NCBI GenBank assembly: GCA_017745135.1
Contig: JAGIAB010000009.1
Span: forward strand, 1 to 15,873
Source: Flavisolibacter sp.
GTDB taxonomy: Bacteria > Bacteroidota > Bacteroidia > Chitinophagales > Chitinophagaceae
Direction of reading: 5' to 3'
Length of the DNA stretch: 15,873 bases
Under the pieces are notes generated by a model, which was not told the DNA's origin, searched no databases, and saw only the letters and a list, made by a program, of their open reading frames with translations. Both the position numbers and the translations under genes were made by a program. The first letter of the stretch is position 1. The number at the start of each line of letters is the position of its first letter. This document shows positions 1 to 6,863 of this stretch, one piece after another.

Positions 1-22
1 GTGACATCATCACCGTACCTAT

Positions 23-541
23 TCATGGCAGTATGTTCCAAAACCTTTTCAGGTCCTTAAATATTTTATCATAAGTGTGGGTGTGTTCACCATTAACACC
101 ATAAAATCTTCTATCAGGAGTATTTTCAAAATAAAGAGCATCATATGTGGGTAAGCTAAGCATGCCTGTAAGTATTGCATAGTAATAGACTTCGCTGTCC
201 CAGTCAAGGAGCTGATTATCCAGCCATGCATTTAACGGCGTAGTACTACACGGTGCAGCATCAACAGCATGTGCAGCTCTTGCTATGACTTCAGCAAATT
301 CAGGATTTTGCTTTAATAGTAAAGCAGTTGATTTTTTGAACCTGGCGTTAGCGGTAGATGGCAGCGTAGCTTTTAAACTGTCAAAGTTTATGGTAACAGC
401 AGGTGCGATAGCGGAAGCTACTTGTTTGGAAGCACTGGTCTTACTAAAATCCTGCGTTGTTTCTACACTGATATTTTTTTTACAACTGGTAATAAAAAAT
501 GCTGCAACCAATACTGCACAGGCGGCTTTAAATTTTTTCAT
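23..541 (-). CDS. small secreted lipoprotein of unknown function
   Basis: This encodes about 172 residues. The N-terminus is a typical lipoprotein signal: basic MKKFK, a hydrophobic run, then the lipobox ITSC with the lipidated cysteine at residue 20, followed by KK. That predicts SPII processing and membrane anchoring outside the cytoplasm. I chose the ATG at 541 because the upstream in-frame extension would sit awkwardly before the signal peptide. The mature part is helical with a Cys near the middle (APCSTT) and ends in an aromatic, charged segment (FYGVNGEHTHTYDKIF). I recognise no family. It is divergent from the pseudogene at 668 across about 125 bp, which must carry both promoters, though no clear TAnnTTTG box was found. 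The gene looks intact; the function is unknown. Confidence 0.75.
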   Translation of the reverse strand: MKKFKAACAVLVAAFFITSCKKNISVETTQDFSKTSASKQVASAIAPAVTINFDSLKATLPSTANARFKKSTALLLKQNPEFAEVIARAAHAVDAAPCSTTPLNAWLDNQLLDWDSEVYYYAILTGMLSLPTYDALYFENTPDRRFYGVNGEHTHTYDKIFKDLKRFWNILP

Positions 542-667
542 GTGTTGAGGTTCAGTAAAAAGATACAAAAAATTTTATGCCACACCACTACCAATAAACT
601 GTATATGAGCAAGCCAATCTTTCTTATTTATAGCTATTTTTATAACACCTCATTATAAAATTAGTTT

Positions 668-1497
668 TTGAAAAGACCATTTTCGTCCTGCTTGTGAGTA
701 CAACATCTTTTTGTTTGTGTTGTTGTCAAAAAAATGGTGAGCCGTCTTTACCAAAAGCACTATTTGATTCGGTGCCTGTTATAAAACAATTAAGCCCGGT
801 TGTGAATGAATTGTCAGGAATTGCCGACAGCAAAACCAACCCGGGATATTTATGGGGCGCCAGGAGGACAGCGGTCATCCCAACGAGATTTATTTGATTC
901 GTTACGACGGCACCGTTGTAAAAAAGATCTATGTAAAGGGAATCACCAACCGGGACTGGGGATATGAGTTTAGCTGACGATACTATTTATATAGCAGAAA
1001 CAGGAGACAATGCCAGGGCCTATACCAACTACAGGATTTACAAATTTGCAGAACCATCTATGAACACCGACACTGTAAGTACTTCAATTATCCTGATGGT
1101 TCACACGATGCAGAAGCTTTGCTGGTTGACGAGTCAAAAAATATTTTCATCATTACTAAAAGCGGCAACCCTTCAAAAATTTACAAGCTTGCTTATCCTT
1201 ACAATACAAACAATACCGTTAGTTTGATCGGAAGCTTGCCTTACGGTGGCGTGGTTAGTGCAACAATGAGTGCCAATAAAATTATTGTAAAAACTTACCC
1301 TGCTTTGTTTTATTACAAGCCGCAAAGGAACCAAAGCATAGAGCAAAACCCTAAAAACTGGTTATACTTTCCTGCCTTACGTTTTAGAACCTTAGGGAGA
1401 AGCTGTAAGTTTCGCAAACGATGGCTCAGGGTATTATACCATTAGCGAAAAAGGTTTTGGTACTACAGTGAACATTTATTTCTATAAAAGAAAATAA
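668..1497 (+). pseudogene. decayed beta-propeller-type secreted lipoprotein
   Basis: Three plus-strand reading frames join into one protein. Segments in order read LSGIADSKTNPGYLW, EDSGHPNEIYLIRYDGT, NRDW then DMSLADDTIYIAETGDN, NYPDGSHDAEALLVDESKN, and finally GEAVSFANDGSGYYTISEKG. These resemble a secreted beta-propeller family (ELSGIA, DSG and DWEDM motifs) known from Bacteroidota and other phyla, whose role is not settled. Visible lesions are: a start region reading TTGAAAAGACC where ATG-AAA-AAG-ACC would restore a signal peptide with a CCC lipobox; shifts near 856-863, 960 and 1078-1083; an extra A in the run at 1345-1348; and an in-frame TAG at 1393-1395 where CAG would fit. So many lesions in one gene, with intact neighbours, favour true decay over sequencing error. 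Confidence 0.8.
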
Positions 1498-1549
1498 GGT
1501 TTGTAAAATTCGCTAGAGAGGAGTTAAAGACAATGACGCATCTTTCGTA

Positions 1550-2122
1550 CTACTGTTGCTTTAAAATCCTTTTGGCACTATCAGAAGCACAAATCAGTCC
1601 GGCAGCCATCATGATCACATCTTTTATTACCAAACGCCCGGCTCCGGATAAATATGGAAATCCAAATTGCGGCGTTGGAAAATCTCCGCCCAGATTTGGA
1701 ACATACACTTCCGGTGTTGTTATCAGAAAACTCAACGTAACTAATGACATTCCAAATGTTAACAATCCGCCTATCAGTCCCACTTTAGAAAACCAAATTC
1801 CAAGCAAGGTTAAAATTCCTATGATCACAATTACGGTTCCCAGACCATAAGAAAAAACGTAAGTTCCATTTTGTTGGTGCCATTCAACGTTTTTAGCAAC
1901 TGTTTTTCCTTCGGGATTTTTATATTGATTGTATTCCGGCGCTTGTTTCTTATAAAAAAAAGACATTAACGGACTATTCGCAACAAATGGAACAATACCG
2001 TCAGCTTCATATTGAAAGGCCTTCAGTCCGCCAATCCAGGCCATCACTATAAATATTGATATTCTTGCCAGGTTGATAAAACGGGATTGGCTGTTCGCCA
2101 AAAATGCAATTATTCTATTCAT
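1550..2122 (-). CDS. DUF417 / RclC (YkgB)-like inner-membrane protein
   Basis: The 190-residue protein matches the DUF417 family in length and signature. Residues 27-53 carry the pattern W-GG-K-F--YEADGIVPFVANSPLMSF, and residues 130-168 carry LSFLITTPE followed by LSGAGRLVIKD. Four hydrophobic helices are visible at about 15-34, 88-110, 113-136 and 165-181, so it is a small polytopic inner-membrane protein. The E. coli member RclC (about 197 residues) belongs to the reactive-chlorine-induced rclABC set, but its molecular function is not established. Here it is the last gene of a minus-strand set with a SnoaL-like and a DsbA-like gene, separated from the latter by 146 bp containing a hairpin. 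Co-regulation with them is inferred from order and strand. Confidence 0.88.
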   Translation of the reverse strand: MNRIIAFLANSQSRFINLARISIFIVMAWIGGLKAFQYEADGIVPFVANSPLMSFFYKKQAPEYNQYKNPEGKTVAKNVEWHQQNGTYVFSYGLGTVIVIIGILTLLGIWFSKVGLIGGLLTFGMSLVTLSFLITTPEVYVPNLGGDFPTPQFGFPYLSGAGRLVIKDVIMMAAGLICASDSAKRILKQQ

Positions 2123-2173
2123 TTCCTTGTCTTTCTTAGCTCCTCAAATTTTCTTTGTTTACAGGCATTACTG

Positions 2174-2208
2174 CAGTCGGGGAATTCCGTGTTCGGTACT
2201 CCCCGCTG
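2174..2208. other. GC-rich intergenic hairpin between dsbA-like and rclC-like genes
   Basis: The arms CAGTCGGGGAATTCC and GGTACTCCCCGCTG pair around a 6-base loop, GTGTTC. The core CGGGGA/TCCCCG is perfect, with one bulge and two mismatches elsewhere. No T-run follows on either strand, so it is not a standard intrinsic terminator. In the minus-strand transcript it could stabilise or partly attenuate the message before the rclC-like gene. Confidence 0.5.
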
Positions 2209-2268
2209 CTTATGATGTGGCACGAAACTAAGGCTTAAACGTTCAGCTTTCTGCAGCAATACCTTTTA

Positions 2269-3198
2269 TTAACGGCCTGTTTTTTTATTCTGCCATAAAA
2301 CACCATTCTTTGTATCTAACTTGTCCAATTCTCCTGCATCATACAGCTTTTGCAAATAAGCATCTGCTTCCTGTCTTTTTGTTCCCGAAAGTTCAGAGAA
2401 CTCTCTTGAAGTGAGTGTAGGATATTTTGAAAACAACGTTTTCCAATCCCTTTTATACGCATACTTAGTTGCTGATGGTTGCAATTTTGAAATGGCATGT
2501 TCATAATCACCGTACGGCCTGGAACCATAAACCCTTTCCTGGTTCCCTGAACTGTCCACAAAGAACATGGTTGGAAAACCTCTTACTCCAAGCTCCCGTG
2601 CCAATTTTAAATCTTGAGCAAACAGCTCTTCTGCTTTGCCTTCATAATTCTTTTTCAATTGCTCTACATCAAGTCCTGCTTCCTGTGCAGCCAGGCTAAT
2701 GTATTCCCATTTTGCGATGTTCTTTTTTTGCAGGAAAAGCAGTTCCCTGATTTTACGCAAAAACTCAACGGCCATTTCCTTATCCTGCATTTGGGCTGCT
2801 TTAAAAGCAATGGAAGGCGGGTACGATGAAGACATAGGATCTTCCAGCCACACATCTCCATCAATAGGCATATCATAATAGGCGCTCGCTTCATCCCAAT
2901 GATGTGCTACGTCAGAAGGTTTACTGATGCCACCGCTATTATAACTCCAATCAGGCAATAGGCCACCCATTCTATATTCTATTTCTATTCCGTTTCCGTA
3001 TTCCAGTTTTAGTTTCCTTAATTGCGGTTCAATACCCCAACAGGAAGAACAAATTGGGTCGGTATAGTAAATGACCTTTATCGATTTATCTGGTTTCGTA
3101 ACCGTTGCTGAACTATCCTTGCCGGCAGAAGGCGGCATCTCGCATATCCCGGTTTCAAAGTCGCACAACAAAGGATTGTTTTGATTTGTATTTTCCAT
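2269..3198 (-). CDS. DsbA-family (FrnE/SpxH-like) cytoplasmic thiol oxidoreductase
   Basis: The 309-residue protein has a DsbA thioredoxin fold. Strand IKVIYYTDPIC leads into the active site C50-S-S-C53-W, a helical insertion spans about 95-200, and the cis-proline loop is GVRGFPTMFF (P209). There is no signal peptide, so it should act in the cytoplasm, like FrnE and the ClpXP adaptor SpxH rather than periplasmic DsbA. A second cysteine pair lies in the N-terminal tail (C12 and C19, in LLCDFETGICEMPP). Residues 245-309 form an extra helical domain (SREFSEL, QEADAYLQKLYDAGELDKL) that resembles a small winged helix. It lies 38 bp downstream of the SnoaL-like gene and is probably in its operon, opposite a HxlR regulator. 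The specific substrate cannot be read from the sequence. Confidence 0.88.
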   Translation of the reverse strand: MENTNQNNPLLCDFETGICEMPPSAGKDSSATVTKPDKSIKVIYYTDPICSSCWGIEPQLRKLKLEYGNGIEIEYRMGGLLPDWSYNSGGISKPSDVAHHWDEASAYYDMPIDGDVWLEDPMSSSYPPSIAFKAAQMQDKEMAVEFLRKIRELLFLQKKNIAKWEYISLAAQEAGLDVEQLKKNYEGKAEELFAQDLKLARELGVRGFPTMFFVDSSGNQERVYGSRPYGDYEHAISKLQPSATKYAYKRDWKTLFSKYPTLTSREFSELSGTKRQEADAYLQKLYDAGELDKLDTKNGVLWQNKKTGR

Positions 3199-3236
3199 AG
3201 TTTATCTCGTATTTAAAATTGAATTGTAGGGTGTCG

Positions 3237-3620
3237 TTATTGACTGACAACTTCAGAAGAAGCAAATTCTTCCATGCGTGTAATAAGGCCGTTTTCTACA
3301 GTATACACCTGCACCCATTTTTGCTTGAGTTCTTTTCCCGATGCTTTCACTCTTTGATGTTCCTGGCCGAGAACAACAACCATATTGCCCTCGCAAATGA
3401 ATTGTTGTGGTTCAAAGTTCAACACTTCTGTTTGCGTTAAAATATTGTTGAGAAAAGTGGTAGCCCTGTCTTTGCCTTCAAAGATTGCCTTCGGAATCTC
3501 TTGTGTTCCGTGATAAATCCAAACAGTATCTTCTGATACAGTTTCCCTGAATTTTTCCAAATCGCCACTGCCAAAAGCAGCGAACATCTTTTCTACTGTT
3601 GTTAATGCCTGACTTTTCAT
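3237..3620 (-). CDS. SnoaL-like / NTF2-fold protein
   Basis: The 127-residue protein has the arrangement of the NTF2/SnoaL-like superfamily. Helix LTTVEKMFAAFGSGDLEKFRE is followed by the strand-turn SEDTVWIYHG and PKAIFEGKDRATTFLNNIL. The strands VVVLGQEHQRVKASGKELKQKWVQVYTVENGLITRMEEF then close the cone. The pattern resembles the ketosteroid-isomerase-like proteins often encoded next to oxidoreductases in stress loci. The pocket residues do not identify a substrate, and such proteins can be enzymes or binders. It is the first gene after the divergent HxlR regulator (89 bp between starts), so it is likely the first gene of the regulated operon. The start ATG at 3620 fits the family's usual N-terminus. 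Confidence 0.85.
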   Translation of the reverse strand: MKSQALTTVEKMFAAFGSGDLEKFRETVSEDTVWIYHGTQEIPKAIFEGKDRATTFLNNILTQTEVLNFEPQQFICEGNMVVVLGQEHQRVKASGKELKQKWVQVYTVENGLITRMEEFASSEVVSQ

Positions 3621-3684
3621 ACTTCTTATTTTTAGTGTTTAATTTTGTAATGCAAAGTTCCCAAAGCACCATGCGCTAAACAAT

Positions 3685-3704
3685 TAGTCAGAAAAACATG
3701 ACTA
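3685..3704. promoter_or_regulatory. candidate HxlR operator (inverted repeat)
   Basis: A perfect inverted repeat, TAGTCA and TGACTA with 8 bases between, ends 5 bp before the ATG of the HxlR regulator and lies in the divergent intergenic region. HxlR-family proteins bind as dimers to such dyads and often autoregulate. A 6-bp dyad is expected by chance several times in a window this size, so only its position makes it notable. A TAATTTTG box (3640-3647, fitting TAnnTTTG) lies upstream on the plus strand. Confidence 0.4.
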
Positions 3705-3709
3705 CCTAA

Positions 3710-4012
3710 ATGATCAAAATGAAAAGTGAAAAGATTTGTGAAGCAGAAGGACTTTTAAAGATGCTTTCAGGTAAATGGAAGCCCCAAATTTTTCGTCTTG
3801 CCCTGGATGGCCCTGTTCGTTTTAATTCACTTTTGCGTCAAATCAAAGGATCGAACAAGCAGTCCATTGCTGTTGCTTTAAAGGAACTGGAAGAACAGGA
3901 ATTATTGGAGAAAAAAGTGGTAAAATTAAAACCACTGCATATCGAGTATAACCTTTCTGAAAAAGGTAAATCTTTGATAGCGGTATTCCGGCAGTTAGAA
4001 AATTTATCGTAG
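3710..4012 (+). CDS. HxlR-family (DUF24) winged-helix transcriptional regulator
   Basis: The 100-residue protein shows the full HxlR pattern. An N-terminal cysteine (C10, or C7 if translation starts at the second ATG at 3719) precedes LLKMLSGKWKPQIFRLAL. RFNSLLRQIKGSNKQSIAVALKELEEQELLEKK is the recognition helix plus wing entry, and HIEYNLSEKGKSL completes the wing. Characterised members such as YodB and HypR of Bacillus sense quinones, diamide or hypochlorite through this N-terminal cysteine. The gene is divergent from SnoaL-like, DsbA-like and RclC-like genes, which fits a thiol-based local repressor or activator. Which start is used is undecided, since Bacteroidota rarely show a ribosome binding site. 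The inducing signal is inference. Confidence 0.9.
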   Translation: MIKMKSEKICEAEGLLKMLSGKWKPQIFRLALDGPVRFNSLLRQIKGSNKQSIAVALKELEEQELLEKKVVKLKPLHIEYNLSEKGKSLIAVFRQLENLS

Positions 4013-4114
4013 AGAGTTATGTTTTGCCGCTAACGTTTCAGCCGGCATCTTCACACAAGTTGAGAGCAAAGACCCCGACCGAATGGTTAGCTTTCTTTTT
4101 TCTTTGGCTATCCT

Positions 4115-4504
4115 TTAGCTTCTTAAGGGCTGTCCTACCGGGATTGAACAATCATGACCGGGTTGACCGTGAGCAGGATTCAATTGCACATTATTGTTAA
4201 CGGGTTGCTGCGGCAGGTTTTGTGTATTCAACAACGGTGAAGGATTGGCATTACCGGCCGGACTGTTTAGTGGTGCGCCTACCGGTATATCGCAACGGTG
4301 CCCGGGTGCACCATGCTCCGGATTGAGTGCAGCACCATCGTTTGAATTTGTATTGACCGGTGTAGTTTGTTGAACTGGATCGCTTACAGTGATATTGGAA
4401 GTGTCGACGGTATTTGGCGTAAGTTCTGCTTCTTGTTGGCTGCCAGAATCATTACAGGAAGCTATCAACAAGGCGGCAAAGGAAATAACAATAAGTTTAT
4501 TCAT
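4115..4504 (-). CDS. lipoprotein with duplicated HG-PGH-C motif
   Basis: The 129-residue protein starts with a lipoprotein signal (MNKLIVISFAALLIASC, lipid cysteine at 17). A Ser/Thr/Asn/Gln-rich low-complexity stretch follows. It carries two copies of one 22-residue motif at 60-81 and 108-129, joined by an Asn/Pro-rich linker. Shared positions read LNPxHGxPGHxCxIPVGxPL; the variable positions are mostly E/A, A/Q, R/D and D/S. The spacing of two His and one Cys per copy suggests metal or thiol chemistry outside the membrane, but this is inference. The motif resembles a C-terminal module I associate with Bacteroidota surface proteins of unknown role. The gene is convergent with the HxlR gene and divergent from the DoxDA operon. 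Confidence 0.8.
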   Translation of the reverse strand: MNKLIVISFAALLIASCNDSGSQQEAELTPNTVDTSNITVSDPVQQTTPVNTNSNDGAALNPEHGAPGHRCDIPVGAPLNSPAGNANPSPLLNTQNLPQQPVNNNVQLNPAHGQPGHDCSIPVGQPLRS

Positions 4505-4675
4505 GATAGGGAAATATAAAATTTAGGTTGAAAATAGTTGAAAACCACAAGAAGGTTAAGAACAAGTTGCAAAAGAATTCTTATTTCAGCTCAGGAAATA
4601 GAAGCTAAAGAGAAATGAGCACATACAAAATGTTAATAGCCTATAGCATCGCCACCAAAAGAAATACACAACGCA

Positions 4676-4683
4676 TACATTTG
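4676..4683 (+). promoter_or_regulatory. -7 promoter box of the DoxDA operon
   Basis: TACATTTG matches the Bacteroidota -7 consensus TAnnTTTG exactly, 47 bp before the ATG at 4731. A clear -33 TTTG at the usual distance is not seen, so this is a partial promoter match. It would drive the lipoprotein, DoxDA and DsrE genes. Confidence 0.5.
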
Positions 4684-4730
4684 CATCGCATCAATAGAAC
4701 TCAACAAATAACAACAGGTATTAAACAATC

Positions 4731-5114
4731 ATGAACATCAGGATCACAAAACCATTCACAAGAGCAGCAGGTGTTTTTACTGTTGCGATGATGGCTGCGT
4801 TGATCTTATTTGCATCATGCACTGTACGTAAATCTTTCCAAACTTTATTAGATATACCTGTTGCCAAACCGCTTAATCTAAATAAAGCAACGGTAAGTAA
4901 TGGTAACGTCTGCTATGCAACCGCAAATGAAAACAAAGTAGTTAACAACGTTGCCAATCCTTCTGTTGATGCAGGTATTTTCATCCTTGATGATCCATCA
5001 TCACAGGTAGCATCATTTAGTGTTGATAACGCAATCCCTGTTTTACCTCGCTATAAGGTAACACAACAACTTCCTTCTTACATACTATACAAACAGATGA
5101 AGGTATTAAGCTAA
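4731..5114 (+). CDS. small lipoprotein at the head of the DoxDA operon
   Basis: The 127-residue protein has a long signal segment (basic NIRITKPFTR, hydrophobic GVFTVAMMAALILF) ending in the lipobox FASC, with the lipidated cysteine at residue 30. The mature part is about 97 residues, with one more cysteine (C61, in GNVCYATANEN) and no recognised domain. TVRKSFQTLLDIPVAKPLNLNK resembles lipoproteins I associate with Bacteroidota thiosulfate-oxidoreductase-like loci, but I cannot name a family. It is followed after 117 bp by the DoxDA gene on the same strand and sits behind a good -7 box, so it is probably the operon's first gene and may be a membrane-attached partner. Confidence 0.75.
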   Translation: MNIRITKPFTRAAGVFTVAMMAALILFASCTVRKSFQTLLDIPVAKPLNLNKATVSNGNVCYATANENKVVNNVANPSVDAGIFILDDPSSQVASFSVDNAIPVLPRYKVTQQLPSYILYKQMKVLS

Positions 5115-5231
5115 AGGCGATCGTTGCTTTTGCATAATGCAATCTTCTTTCGTGCATGGCTTTGCGGCTATGTAGTATCCACATTATTGCCTTGTTGTAA
5201 AACCTGGCAACTCACCTTTATCTTAATAAAA

Positions 5232-6272
5232 ATGACTGAAATAAATTCAAAACAAGTTAATCCGGCCTCGTATCATCTTGCAGGTTTATTTGCCTTCTCA
5301 CTACGTCTCGTTGTTGGATGGACATACTTTTCTGCATTCTGGCGCAGGCTGGTTTTAGAAAATAAATTAGATGCTGACACAGCAGGATACATCGGTGAAA
5401 AGTTCAATCACTTTTTACCAAATGCCTTAGGCATCAAACCTGTCATAGAACATTTGGTAACCCATCCCGATCAGTTGTGGTGGGCTATGGCCACCTTTAC
5501 TATAGTGGAAGCAATAGTAGGCCTGCTATTTATGCTCGGACTTTTTACACGCCTTATGAGTATGGGTGTATTTAGTCTTGCAATGGGTATCTTGTTCAGT
5601 GCGGGTTGGTTAGGTACTACCTGTTTAGATGAATGGCAGATAGGAATATTAGGCGTAGCAGCGGGTTTTACCATCTTCCTGTCGGGCGGCGGTAAGTATT
5701 CGTTAGATAACTGGCTGTCTTCAAAGAGATATTCATTCACCAATCGCAAATGGTTTAGCTGGCTGGGTTCCGGGGCATTGCCTTTTCATACAAAACCTTT
5801 GTACAAAGGAGTGTTTGCCGGTTCTGCCCTTATCCTCTTTATCACTCTTTTTACCAATCAATATTTTCATGGTGGTGTGTGGGGAACACTGCACAACAAA
5901 TCGGTAAAACCAAAGATCGAGATAGCTGATGCCGCCATCGTGCAGGACGAGCTTCGGTTTACAGTTTACAGGGTGGAAGGTGCAGATGTATATGGTTCCT
6001 TTTTGATTGGCATAACCCTGACGGATCAAAATGGTGAAGTGATCCTCTCAAGAAATGGCAGTGATCTATCACGCATAGATGAAACTAATATCAATAACAA
6101 ATATGTGGCTAAAGTAAAACCGGGTAAACACAGCCTGGTAATACCCTTAGGCAGTAAAGCTGGTTTAACTGTCAGGGAACAAACACTTGCCGGCCTTCCC
6201 CGTGGCAGCTATCAACTTACATTAACAGACATCAGCGGTATTACCTGGAGTGAAACCATTTACATCAGCTAA
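5232..6272 (+). CDS. DoxD-DoxA fusion, thiosulfate:quinone oxidoreductase-like membrane protein
   Basis: The 346-residue protein joins the two small subunits of thiosulfate:quinone oxidoreductase. Residues about 15-165 are DoxD-like with four membrane helices, starting LRLVVGWTYFSAFWRRL and including WWAMATFTIVEAIVGLLFMLGL and a well-conserved SAGWLGTTCLDEWQ block. A further helix (193-209) leads into TNQYFHGGVWGTLHNKSVKPKI and a beta-rich DoxA-like domain to the end. In Acidianus ambivalens, DoxD and DoxA are separate and oxidise thiosulfate to tetrathionate while reducing a quinone; the role of the Bacteroidota fusions is not proven. I used the ATG at 5232 because the 36 upstream in-frame codons have no family resemblance. 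An exported DsrE-like gene follows after 12 bp. C131 is a candidate functional residue. Confidence 0.9.
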   Translation: MTEINSKQVNPASYHLAGLFAFSLRLVVGWTYFSAFWRRLVLENKLDADTAGYIGEKFNHFLPNALGIKPVIEHLVTHPDQLWWAMATFTIVEAIVGLLFMLGLFTRLMSMGVFSLAMGILFSAGWLGTTCLDEWQIGILGVAAGFTIFLSGGGKYSLDNWLSSKRYSFTNRKWFSWLGSGALPFHTKPLYKGVFAGSALILFITLFTNQYFHGGVWGTLHNKSVKPKIEIADAAIVQDELRFTVYRVEGADVYGSFLIGITLTDQNGEVILSRNGSDLSRIDETNINNKYVAKVKPGKHSLVIPLGSKAGLTVREQTLAGLPRGSYQLTLTDISGITWSETIYIS

Positions 6273-6284
6273 ACAAACAATAAC

Positions 6285-6719
6285 ATGAAATCAATTTATA
6301 AATCTTTTATTCTGCTAACTGTAGTGTTTATGTGGACTACAGTTTTAAAAGCACAAACCATGCAAACAAATACAACAGGGCAAAAAGTAGTCATTCAGCT
6401 TTCGAGCAACGATACACTTGTACATAAATCGCTTATCAGGCAGTTAAATAATATTCTGAATGCTTTTGAAACGATACGTATTGAAGTGGTGGTGCATGGA
6501 CCGGGAATAGAGATGATGATGAAAAACGCACGGTATGAAAACAACCTGCAGTTGTTACATAAGAAAGGGATTAAGTTTTTGGTTTGTCAAAATACCATGA
6601 AAGAGAAACAAATAAAGGCAGCAGATCTCAATTCTTTTACAGAGGTCATTCCTGCGGGCATTGCGCATATCATCATCCGGCAAAGTGAAGGCTGGAGTTA
6701 TATAAAAGCCGGATTTTAG
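6285..6719 (+). CDS. exported DsrE/DsrF-like sulfur-relay protein
   Basis: The 144-residue protein begins with a signal peptide (MKSIYKSFILLTVVFMWTTVLKAQ, cleavage likely after KAQ). A DsrE-type fold follows: strand VVIQLSSND, helix LIRQLNNILNAF, strand IRIEVVVHGPGIEMM, helix NNLQLLHKKG, strand IKFLVCQNTMKEKQI, then FTEVIPAGIAHIIIRQSEGWSYIKAGF. C101, in the FLVCQNTM loop, matches the cysteine that carries sulfur in active DsrE-family proteins. Most well-studied members are cytoplasmic, but secreted single-domain versions occur in many bacteria. Its 12-bp distance from DoxDA strongly suggests co-translation and a joint role in periplasmic sulfane-sulfur or thiosulfate handling. The acceptor is unknown. 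Confidence 0.87.
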   Translation: MKSIYKSFILLTVVFMWTTVLKAQTMQTNTTGQKVVIQLSSNDTLVHKSLIRQLNNILNAFETIRIEVVVHGPGIEMMMKNARYENNLQLLHKKGIKFLVCQNTMKEKQIKAADLNSFTEVIPAGIAHIIIRQSEGWSYIKAGF

Positions 6720-6863
6720 CAGCGGGGTATAAAAGACTCCCCTCCTGGTGGCGGCGCAGTTAGTTGTTGAATATAACCGCCGAATTGGAGCCATGGCGAC
6801 AACGCAATGAAACCGGAGAGGAACAGAGGTTGTAAGAGAATTCTTATTGCAGGCTGGGGCACA

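Noticed and set aside
5130..5142. Palindrome TTGCATAATGCAA between the lipoprotein and DoxDA genes
   Set aside because: A 6-bp dyad is expected several times by chance; no regulator or promoter element ties it to function.
4574..6852. 16-bp near-identical direct repeat, AGAATTCTTATT then T or G then CAG, at 4574-4589 and 6837-6852, flanking the DoxDA operon
   Set aside because: A 15-of-16 match is expected about once by chance in a window this size, and the identity does not extend further.
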